A stretch of DNA of 64,000 bases from assembly GCF_016652235.1 (NCBI RefSeq), contig NZ_JAEPKU010000005.1:1-64000 (forward strand), given 5' to 3'. The DNA is from Dysgonomonas sp. Marseille-P4677. GTDB lineage: Bacteria > Bacteroidota > Bacteroidia > Bacteroidales > Dysgonomonadaceae. Under the pieces are notes generated by a model that ran no database searches, was not told the DNA's origin, and saw only the letters and a list, made by a program, of their open reading frames with translations. This document shows, in pieces, positions 19,727 through 26,751 of the stretch (position 1 is the first letter of the stretch; the number at the start of each line of letters is the position of its first letter). The position numbers and the translations under genes were made by a program.

Positions 19727-21407
19727 AATAGATGAAATAATACATACTGTTGCTGAGAATAAGAAATACCATTTTTGTCTCTTTCTTGCAACACTTATAT
19801 TACTTGCAATATGTATGGTTCTTATTTATGGTCCGGCTTACGAACATCCGGGTTATGACTATTATTTTCATCTCAAAAGATTTGAAGCTCTTATTACTGC
19901 TTTTCGCGAAGGGACATTCCCTATCTATATAGACCATATGGCCGCATTGAATTATGGCTATCTGAGTAAGGTATTTTATTCTGATATTATACTTATTCCT
20001 TTTGCCGCTCTGGGAACACTGATTAGTCCCTGCGAAGCCTATGAAGTAATGTTGTTTACTATGACCATTCTCTGTGGATTATTTATGTACTGGGCGGTAA
20101 ATATAGTTTATAAAAGTTCCTATGTTGCGTTTTTGGCTTCTATTTTATATACATTCTCTGTTTATCGTCTTTTCGATGTGTATAATAGGGGAGCATTGGG
20201 CGAAGTATTCGCATTCACCTTTATACCTTTAGTATTCTTAGGGCTTTATCATATAATAAAAGGTGATTACAAAAAATGGTATATCATAGCTATCGGCTTT
20301 AGTTTATTGATATTCTCACATGTTATATCTACTGTCCTTACTTTTATTACAGTTGTCTTAATACTTATATTTTATTATAAATCATTTATTAAAGAACCAC
20401 GACGTATCTATTTCCTCGTTCTAGCTGGTTTCATTACGTTATTAATTACAACCGTCTATATTTATCCACTTTTGGAGCAAATGCTGGCAAATTCATATCG
20501 CTACGAAACAAATGATTGGACACTTCCCTCCAGATCTAAAATTCCATTGCTCTATGTTTTTTGGGGTTTGATCTGTGGTTTCTTCTACCCCAAAGATATA
20601 TCGATAGTTGGTATAGGGATATTATTGACTGCGGTGATCTTTCTGCGTTTCTTTGTAAAAGAAAAATCAAATATGTTGAGGAGTGTCGATATTGGTGTGC
20701 TTATCGGATTATTCTATATTTTTGCTTCATCCCAGTTATTTCCGTGGGGGCGTTTTCCTTTTACTTTGTTGTCTTTTATTCAATATCCGGGGCGGCTTTA
20801 CCTCTTAGTAACTCTTTTTCTTGCGTTAGCGGGTGGATACTATTTATCCCGTATATTTATGAAGGAAAGATCTAGATTTATAGTTGCTGTTATAGTTGTT
20901 CTTTGTTCAGGGATTACGTTGTATACGCATAATGGTAATTTCAGACAGAAGCATATAGATATTCATAAAACCAATAAAGAGCCTAATCCTTCAAACTTTT
21001 TCTATCTCAACGGAGCCGAATATGTTCCTGATAGAATGGAGTCGGCCTATCATATTTTGTTTAGGGGAGACTCTATTATAGGCTTGGGAGGGCATGTGCA
21101 TGTATTAGAATATCATAGGGATAGAGGCCATCTGAATATTGATATAGAAGTTCAAGATTCAGATTCTCTCGAATTGCCATTGCTCTACTATAAAGGCTAC
21201 GTGGCTAAATTGGAAAAAGAAGAACTAGCTATCACCCAAAGCAAGCGCGGACTAATACAAATACCTGTTGATAAATCGGGTAGTGTGAAAGTATATTACA
21301 AAGGCACAATTATTCAAAAAGTGAGTTACTATATTTCCATTCTGAGTATATTTGTATTGTGTATTTATATTTTTCTACAAAAAAGAAGGAAACCATCTAA
21401 AAAGTAA
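19719..21407 (+). CDS. GT-C-like multi-membrane protein, array member 5
   Basis: The 562-residue last member overlaps member 4 by 8 bases. The first loop is P-G-Y-D-Y-Y-F-H-L-K-R. The next motif has drifted to N-Y-G-Y-L-S-K-V-F-Y-S-D, and the late F-P-W-G-R-F-P and the L-P-L-L-Y-Y-K-G-Y tail are kept. Only 5 bases separate it from the next small membrane-protein gene, so the operon probably continues. Its outer loop near residue 410 is its most distinctive stretch. Confidence 0.75.
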   Translation: MNKIDEIIHTVAENKKYHFCLFLATLILLAICMVLIYGPAYEHPGYDYYFHLKRFEALITAFREGTFPIYIDHMAALNYGYLSKVFYSDIILIPFAALGTLISPCEAYEVMLFTMTILCGLFMYWAVNIVYKSSYVAFLASILYTFSVYRLFDVYNRGALGEVFAFTFIPLVFLGLYHIIKGDYKKWYIIAIGFSLLIFSHVISTVLTFITVVLILIFYYKSFIKEPRRIYFLVLAGFITLLITTVYIYPLLEQMLANSYRYETNDWTLPSRSKIPLLYVFWGLICGFFYPKDISIVGIGILLTAVIFLRFFVKEKSNMLRSVDIGVLIGLFYIFASSQLFPWGRFPFTLLSFIQYPGRLYLLVTLFLALAGGYYLSRIFMKERSRFIVAVIVVLCSGITLYTHNGNFRQKHIDIHKTNKEPNPSNFFYLNGAEYVPDRMESAYHILFRGDSIIGLGGHVHVLEYHRDRGHLNIDIEVQDSDSLELPLLYYKGYVAKLEKEELAITQSKRGLIQIPVDKSGSVKVYYKGTIIQKVSYYISILSIFVLCIYIFLQKRRKPSKK

Positions 21408-21412
21408 TAATA

Positions 21413-21625
21413 ATGCAACAATATTCTAATTACGATTATTTATATGCGATTTTCATGTTGCTTTTCGGCTTATTCATGATATTTAGTCCTGGGTCGTTGG
21501 TTCGAAAAGTGAAATATGGAGAAGAAAGAGTAAAGGCTGAATCTTGGGTCAAAAAGGCCGGGATAGGTCTTTGTATATTAGCACCATTTTTCGCCTTATT
21601 TATATATTATAAAATGAATGCTTGA
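21413..21625 (+). CDS. Small two-helix membrane protein
   Basis: The 70-residue protein has a hydrophobic segment at about residues 9-26 and another at about 49-65. A charged stretch between them has the look of a cytoplasmic loop (V-R-K-V-K-Y-G-E-E-R-V-K). I do not recognise the family. It starts 5 bases after the membrane-protein array and overlaps the YqaA-like gene by 8 bases. Tight packing on both sides supports a real, translated gene, perhaps an accessory of one of its membrane-protein neighbours. Confidence 0.7.
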   Translation: MQQYSNYDYLYAIFMLLFGLFMIFSPGSLVRKVKYGEERVKAESWVKKAGIGLCILAPFFALFIYYKMNA

Positions 21626-22061
21626 CGGATTTGTCGAATATGGCTATATAGGTCTTTTTTTAGCTTCATTTCTGGCGGCTACTATACTTCCTTTTGGATC
21701 AGAGTTTGTTTTTGCAGGTTTGCTTGCAATGGGTATGAATGCCTGGAGTTGTGTCATTATTGCATCTGTAGGCAATTGGCTTGGAGGTATGACCAATTAT
21801 TATCTGGGACGATTAGGAAAAATAGAATGGATAGAAAAATATCTTAAGGTCGATAAAGCAAAAATAGAAAGAATGCAACATTGGCTCGAAGGAAAAGGGG
21901 CTATTATGGCATTTTTTAGTTTTATGCCTGTTGTAGGGGATATAATTGCGCTGGCCTTGGGATATATGCGTGCTAATATCTACATAGTTAATATATGTAT
22001 GTTTGCAGGTAAGTTTATAAGATATGTCCTGATAATGTACGGTGTAAGTTGGGTAATCTGA
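21618..22061 (+). CDS. DedA/YqaA family (VTT domain) membrane protein
   Basis: The 147-residue protein matches the short YqaA branch of the DedA/VTT family. It has hydrophobic segments near residues 8-40, 42-60 and 90-145, G-N-W-L-G-G-M-T-N-Y-Y-L-G in the second re-entrant region, and F-M-P-V-V-G-D near residue 102. DedA relatives flip undecaprenyl phosphate or phospholipids across the inner membrane. Its place directly after an array of possible lipid-linked sugar transferases is suggestive, because both could act on polyprenyl phosphate. That link is inference. Confidence 0.88.
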   Translation: MLDGFVEYGYIGLFLASFLAATILPFGSEFVFAGLLAMGMNAWSCVIIASVGNWLGGMTNYYLGRLGKIEWIEKYLKVDKAKIERMQHWLEGKGAIMAFFSFMPVVGDIIALALGYMRANIYIVNICMFAGKFIRYVLIMYGVSWVI

Positions 22062-22089
22062 AAGTGAGTATAAATTTATAGAACAGAGT

Positions 22090-23154
22090 ATGGAAAATCA
22101 GTTTGCAGAATCCGATAAGAAAAAGATATCTCTAATGGAGAGTCTTCGGTTACGTCCGGCTATGTATGTCGGCGATCTTTCCACAAAAGGGATTTGTACA
22201 GTGATTGAATCGGTTGTCCTTAATCTTATTTCATCTGCGAGATTGGAAGAGGTGGATATAGAACTCACTTCGGAGAATACAATCCGTATATCGTCTTCAG
22301 ATATTGCTGTAGATGCTCTTATTAAAAAGTTTAATGCTCTAAATGATGTGCCTTCTTTAAATAATCAAAGAAATATACAGCCTTTATCTGTAATTATAGG
22401 GCTTAGTGAATCTATAAATATAGAGGTATATAATGCTGGAAAGATTTATATATTATCTGGAGGAAAGGGAGAGTTTGCATTAAATATAGATGAAGGATAT
22501 TTAACGGAAGACTTAATTATATATTTTACTCCCGATAGAAGTATATTTAAAACAACTGACATCAATTTCGAATATTTGTGCTCCGTTTTTCGTAGAATTG
22601 CTTATATAAATTCTGCTGTGAAAATTACATGTATTGATAATATGCATGACGATTTTCAGGAATGTGTATTTTACTATCCAAATGGAATATTCAACAGGAT
22701 GGATGTTCTAATACTTGAGCGCTCTTGCGATCAGTCTTCTTTACGCTTGGATATTGATAAAGAGAGAGATGGGTTTAGATATAAGATTTCTCTTTGTTTA
22801 CCTGAGTCCGGTATCAGTTCATACGTGCAATCTTTTGCAGGGTATACGGAAACATTCGGCCATGGGTCGCTAATCGATGGAGCTGAATTAGGAATTATTC
22901 GCAGTATAAAAGATTTTGTAAATAAAAATAATCTTGAAGTAGAGATCCCAGATAATATTATAAAAGATAAAGGTTTTATCCTTATAGCATCCGTCATTGG
23001 CTCTTCTTTTCAATATGAGGGGGCCTTGAAAATTAAGCTTGAACAGCCTGAAATAAAAATTGCAGCAGAGGAGATTGTATATAATGAATTAGGCCGTTGT
23101 TTCGGATCGAATAGAGACAAAGCCATTAAAACTATAGAAAGATTTATTAATTAA
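22090..23154 (+). CDS. GyrB/ParE-like GHKL protein with eroded ATP-binding motifs
   Basis: The 354-residue protein aligns with the N-terminal half of GyrB. It opens with S-L-M-E-S-L-R-L-R-P-A-M-Y-V-G-D (about residues 14-29), as in gyrase. A later segment, F-T-P-D-R-S-I-F-K (about 147), matches the gyrase F-x-P-D-x-x-I-F element, followed by a transducer-like domain. However, the Bergerat-fold residues that bind ATP are gone. The E-x-x-D-N-S-x-D-E helix reads E-S-V-V-L-N-L-I-S-S-A, and the D-N-G-R-G-I and G-L-H-G-V-G loops are absent. It ends before a TOPRIM domain. It is therefore unlikely to be a topoisomerase; a binding or decoy role is possible. A radical SAM gene follows after 9 bases. 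Confidence 0.75.
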   Translation: MENQFAESDKKKISLMESLRLRPAMYVGDLSTKGICTVIESVVLNLISSARLEEVDIELTSENTIRISSSDIAVDALIKKFNALNDVPSLNNQRNIQPLSVIIGLSESINIEVYNAGKIYILSGGKGEFALNIDEGYLTEDLIIYFTPDRSIFKTTDINFEYLCSVFRRIAYINSAVKITCIDNMHDDFQECVFYYPNGIFNRMDVLILERSCDQSSLRLDIDKERDGFRYKISLCLPESGISSYVQSFAGYTETFGHGSLIDGAELGIIRSIKDFVNKNNLEVEIPDNIIKDKGFILIASVIGSSFQYEGALKIKLEQPEIKIAAEEIVYNELGRCFGSNRDKAIKTIERFIN

Positions 23155-23163
23155 GGATATTTG

Positions 23164-23943
23164 ATGTCAACTATATTATTTCACGAAATAGTCTTCGGGC
23201 CTATACATAGCAGGCGTTTAGGAAGTTCTCTAGGTATGAATCTTTTGCCTTACGATGGCAAATTATGTTCATTCGACTGTATATATTGCGAATGCGGATA
23301 TAATAAAGATTTTAGGACCAAGACAAAACTGCCTGATAGGGATAATGTCAAAGCTGCACTGGAAGATAAACTTATACAACTACAAAAAGATGAAGTAGCA
23401 ATAGATGTCATTACTTTTGCAGGAAATGGAGAGCCGACAATGCATCCGCAATTTGCAGGAATTATAGACGATACTATTGAGCTTAGGAACATATATTTTC
23501 CGAATGCGAAAATAAGTGTTTTATCAAACGCTATGCACGCCGGTAAACAAACGGTATTTGATGCTTTAAAGAAAGTAGATAATAATATCCTTAAGCTTGA
23601 TTCGGCTATCTTGGATACAGTAAGGTTAATAGACCGCCCTAATTCTCCGGAATACAGTATTGAGAAGCAAATAGCTTTGTTTAAACGCTTCGAAGGAGAT
23701 TTCATTATGCAAACAATGTTTTTGAAGGGAAGTCATAATGGAAAGATAGTGGACAATACGACCGAACGGGAAGTTTCAGCTTGGTTAGAAGCTGTGAGAG
23801 CAACAAATCCGAAGGAGATAATGATATATACCATTGATAGGGAAACTCCCGAAAAGAATTTAGAAAAGGTTTCTTTGGACGAATTGAAGAAAATAGCAAT
23901 AAGAGCAGAAAAATTGGGTATAAAAGTGAGTGTATCCGGATAA
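23164..23943 (+). CDS. Radical SAM protein (COG0731-like)
   Basis: The protein has 259 residues from the ATG at 23164; an in-frame TTG lies just before it. The cluster-binding cysteines are C35, C39 and C42 (C-S-F-D-C-I-Y-C), the radical SAM C-x3-C-x2-C pattern. T-F-A-G-N-G-E-P-T near residue 82 is the G-E motif that contacts SAM. It is a cytoplasmic iron-sulfur enzyme that makes a 5'-deoxyadenosyl radical. It resembles the COG0731 group related to the wybutosine enzyme TYW1, but the substrate is unknown. It is probably cotranscribed with the GyrB-like gene. Confidence 0.9.
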   Translation: MSTILFHEIVFGPIHSRRLGSSLGMNLLPYDGKLCSFDCIYCECGYNKDFRTKTKLPDRDNVKAALEDKLIQLQKDEVAIDVITFAGNGEPTMHPQFAGIIDDTIELRNIYFPNAKISVLSNAMHAGKQTVFDALKKVDNNILKLDSAILDTVRLIDRPNSPEYSIEKQIALFKRFEGDFIMQTMFLKGSHNGKIVDNTTEREVSAWLEAVRATNPKEIMIYTIDRETPEKNLEKVSLDELKKIAIRAEKLGIKVSVSG

Positions 23944-24388
23944 GAAGAAATATAAAATATTTACTTTCCTGATTGGCTTCTGCTTTTGCAGAAGACAGGG
24001 AAACGATATAAGGGGACGGAAAGAGTATTTCCGTTCTCTAGGTTATATATACTTTTACCATCTGTATTTACTTATCTGAGTTTAGACAGATTTTTATTAA
24101 GTGAGGTTCTGTCGGATAAGTTATGTGATAGGATATTTCATCTTAACATTTTAATGCTAATAGAAGTTAATAGCTGTATCTGTTAAGTAAAATTATAACC
24201 AAATCATCTTTTTTCCTTCAAAAAAGAATCGGAGGAAAAGTATTTAAACGAAGAAAATATTCCTTAATAATACTTACACAAAGCGCCATTTTTTTTAACG
24301 CGGATTAACTCGCTCCAAAACCGTATCTGATATACATTTGCTTCGTATTTAAACATTACGTTTAACACTTTAATACGCAAAAAAAATT
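23944..24388. other. 445-bp intergenic region with a hairpin and a promoter
   Basis: A 7-bp stem with a TTTT loop sits at 23977-23994, about 34 bases past the radical SAM stop; CCTG and CAGG arms extend it. There is no T-run, so termination is uncertain. A 66-codon frame at 23986-24186 starts at TTG inside the hairpin and is not credible. The promoter for the lysine-rich peptide is near 24333. Confidence 0.5.
24333..24340 (+). promoter_or_regulatory. Bacteroidetes -7 box (TACATTTG)
   Basis: This is an exact match to the TAnnTTTG -7 element recognised by the Bacteroidetes primary sigma factor. It lies 49 bases before the start of the lysine-rich secreted protein. The -33 element is not clear. 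Confidence 0.55.
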
Positions 24389-24634
24389 ATGAAAAAGATT
24401 ATTCTTTCAGGTATTGTAGCAATCGCATTGATTGCATCTACTAGTGTAATGGCTCAAAATGTAACACCTAAAAAAGAAGTAAACAAAGCAAAACAAGAAG
24501 TAAAGGCTGATACAAAAGCTGTAAAACAAGAAGTAAAATCTGATGCTAAAGCTGCAAAACCAGCAGTTAAAGCTGATGTAAAGGCGACTAAAGGTGAAGT
24601 GAAAAAGGAAGTAAAAAAGGAATTGAAAAAATAA
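24389..24634 (+). CDS. Small secreted lysine/alanine-rich repeat protein
   Basis: The 81-residue protein has a clear signal peptide (residues 1-22, ending V-M-A-Q). The mature part is almost wholly built of K, A, E, V and D, with repeats of the type K-Q-E-V-K-A/S-D and K-A-D-V-K-A-T. It should be strongly basic and helical. No family function is known to me; binding to nucleic acid, LPS or anionic polymers are all possible. It has its own promoter box and terminator, so it is a monocistronic gene of the kind that can be highly expressed. Confidence 0.85.
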   Translation: MKKIILSGIVAIALIASTSVMAQNVTPKKEVNKAKQEVKADTKAVKQEVKSDAKAAKPAVKADVKATKGEVKKEVKKELKK

Positions 24635-24675
24635 TCGATCGTAATTAAAAGAATAAATCAATTACAAAAGTAACA

Positions 24676-24706
24676 GAGCCGCCAAATGTATTTGGGCGGC
24701 TCTTTC
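24676..24706 (+). terminator. Rho-independent terminator after the lysine-rich protein
   Basis: An 8-bp G/C-rich stem (24676-24683 with 24695-24702) has AAAT and ATTT in the loop that can lengthen it, followed by TTTCTT on the plus strand. It lies between convergent genes. Confidence 0.9.
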
Positions 24707-25069
24707 TTATTTACTTTTTTGCTTGCTTCTTCGTCGATCATCGTATACCGATATCATCCAAAACATACTGCAAACACAGGATATTAATATGACAGGAAGA
24801 TAGAATGTCATCGAGTTCAAAGCATTTTCCCCATCTTTGGTATATATAAAAAGACCAACTACCGCAATCAATATATACATTACCCCAAAGATAGTAAACA
24901 TGTTTTTCAGAATTGAGCGGGTGCTCGTATTCTTCTTCGCAACCAACGCTTTTTCTGTTTCTATCTGTTGCATAATTCTGAACTTAAGGTTTTCTCCGGC
25001 CTTCATTCTGGTACCTGAAAGCAGTTCCTTAAATTTCTGATCTTGCGAATTTATATTGTCTTTATTCAT
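24707..25069 (-). CDS. Two-helix membrane protein downstream of the sigma factor (DUF5056-like)
   Basis: The 120-residue protein has a soluble N-terminal half (K-E-L-L-S-G-T-R-M-K-A-G-E-N-L-K-F-R-I-M) followed by helices at about 58-75 and 86-107 and a basic tail. The gene is 28 bases after an ECF sigma factor gene on the same strand. It is tempting to see a membrane anti-sigma factor, but I see no zinc-binding H-x3-C-x2-C motif. It resembles small DUF5056-type proteins found beside sigma factors in Bacteroides; that name is a recollection, not a search result. Confidence 0.7.
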   Translation of the reverse strand: MNKDNINSQDQKFKELLSGTRMKAGENLKFRIMQQIETEKALVAKKNTSTRSILKNMFTIFGVMYILIAVVGLFIYTKDGENALNSMTFYLPVILISCVCSMFWMISVYDDRRRSKQKSK

Positions 25070-25097
25070 ATTTCAAATATATATAATTTTTTAAAGT

Positions 25098-25655
25098 TTA
25101 TGCACTTTCGTGTTTCATGAGTAGATTTATCGTATCGGCGAATCGCTTTCGCGCACGATGCAGTTTCACTTTTACATTCGTATCAGTTAAGCCTGTTATA
25201 GATGCAATATCTTTTACCGAATTATCTTCCAAATAGTATAATGTAAGCAATACTCCCTCGTCTTTAGGCATCTTATCTAGAGCTTCGTTAACCATAGTTT
25301 TACGTTCATTTTCTTCGACCATGGCTATTGTGTCCATTTCTGAGTATGAACTATCTGAGTCTATTACTTTGTAATCGACAAATTCTGTATTATGGACCGA
25401 ACTTCTCGACTCAGTGATAGCTGTATTGTATACTATGCGATAGAACCATGTGGAAAATTTACTGTCAGATCTGAATGTGTGCAAATTATGAAAAGCTTTG
25501 ACAAAGGCATTTTGCACTATGTCTTCCGCATCTTGTTTATTACCACAGATGCGAAAGGCTATAGTAATGGCCATGTCCTGATAGGTATCTACAAAGTAGC
25601 CGAAGGCAGATGTTTCTCCCTTCAGTACCCTGTGTATCTGTTGCTTTTCATTCAT
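25098..25655 (-). CDS. ECF-type RNA polymerase sigma factor
   Basis: The 185-residue protein has sigma region 2 at about 20-90 (D-A-E-D-I-V-Q-N-A-F-V-K-A-F and F-S-T-W-F-Y-R-I, the -10 recognition helix) and region 4 at about 125-175 (L-Y-Y-L-E-D-N-S-V-K-D-I-A, then V-K-V-K-L-H-R-A-R-K). Its start codon directly follows the stop of the upstream membrane-protein gene, so the two are translationally coupled. The regulon is unknown. The partners on either side suggest control from the membrane. Confidence 0.95.
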   Translation of the reverse strand: MNEKQQIHRVLKGETSAFGYFVDTYQDMAITIAFRICGNKQDAEDIVQNAFVKAFHNLHTFRSDSKFSTWFYRIVYNTAITESRSSVHNTEFVDYKVIDSDSSYSEMDTIAMVEENERKTMVNEALDKMPKDEGVLLTLYYLEDNSVKDIASITGLTDTNVKVKLHRARKRFADTINLLMKHESA

Positions 25656-26039
25656 TTATTCAGCGTCGTCATCAAATTCTTTTTTCCCTTTCACCAGCAG
25701 ATAGAATACTACATAACCAAGACCTAAGAACAGTAGTATTCCCGAGGAGACAACCCAAAAAGCTTGGTCTTCACCTAGATTCATCATATAAGATATGACT
25801 AGGGAGATGATTAGTCCTAAAGCTATTCCTATACAAAGAATTCCATTGCGGAGTGATCTGTATTTGTTCGGAGTTGGTTTAGTTTGTTCAGGTGGAATAA
25901 TTCCTTGTCTGATCAATTCCATACGCTCCTTATGCTTTGTGCTTATAGAACGTAGTACAATATACATGCTTAGTCCGATTGGCAGTGCGACTGCTGATAA
26001 CACGGCTACTATGCTCGTTAATCCAGTTAAAGTATCCAT
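25656..26039 (-). CDS. Membrane protein upstream of the sigma factor (DUF6249-like)
   Basis: The 127-residue protein has three hydrophobic segments (about 8-28, 64-85 and 93-113) and, between the first two, K-E-R-M-E-L-I-R-Q-G-I-I-P-P-E, a motif typical of small DUF6249-type membrane proteins in Bacteroidetes. It begins the three-gene operon membrane protein, sigma factor, membrane protein. Stop and start codons of this gene and the sigma gene are adjacent. Function is unknown; sensing or holding the sigma factor at the membrane is an inference from position. Confidence 0.75.
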   Translation of the reverse strand: MDTLTGLTSIVAVLSAVALPIGLSMYIVLRSISTKHKERMELIRQGIIPPEQTKPTPNKYRSLRNGILCIGIALGLIISLVISYMMNLGEDQAFWVVSSGILLFLGLGYVVFYLLVKGKKEFDDDAE

Positions 26040-26751
26040 AATTGTTTTTTATTTTGTTTATAATCTGTTTCCGAATATATGACTACAGGAAATTACATTT
26101 GGTTACAGATTTTTTATTTTTTTTCGAGGAAACGAATAAATTATAAATATGATATGCTTTGATCCTATTAATCTTCATTCCGAATAAATAAATATCTTTT
26201 GAGAAGTATCTATTTACCTTTTTGGTTTTCAATCCGATGCCATTTAATGCGATGGCGTAATTACAGACAAATATAGTTGAATATTTAGTTCCGGATAAGA
26301 TTTATCATTATAAATTTTCAGAAGGTATTTCTATAAAATTTCTTTTCACTCATCATCTATATATACTCATTCGTCGATTTTTCACTCAATTTGGTCGCTT
26401 TTTTCTTTCCTTGATGATATAATAGCCATACCTTCGGCTTTCGTAAAAAAAATGAAATGTAACAGATTATTATCTAATTTCGATGATGCTGTGATGTTTT
26501 GATCTTTTTTACGACAAATAGAAGAAAGAATAATAATTCTGTAAGAATATTAACATAACAGTGTCTTTTAATACAATATACTTAAATATTAACAGTTATA
26601 TTTATTCAGGATCAAAAAGAATATGATTGCGCTACTGCGATTAATTAAGAGATAAGAGAGATTCTTAGACTGCTTGTTATCAGCAAATTTTTCGAATAAG
26701 TGAGCTATTCATTTATCTGATTTATGTAACTAACAATTAACTAACAAATTT
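26040..26751. other. 712-bp intergenic leader before the TonB receptor
   Basis: This long AT-rich spacer separates two divergent operons. It contains only short hairpins (for example around 26235-26258) and, directly before the receptor start, the repeated stretch A-A-C-T-A-A-C-A-A typical of Bacteroidales leaders. I found no gene, perfect -7 box or RNA family I could name. The length leaves room for a small RNA or a long regulated leader. Confidence 0.45.

Noticed and set aside
23986-24186. 66-codon frame after the radical SAM gene
   Set aside because: It starts at TTG inside a hairpin, has no homology I can see and an unlikely composition.
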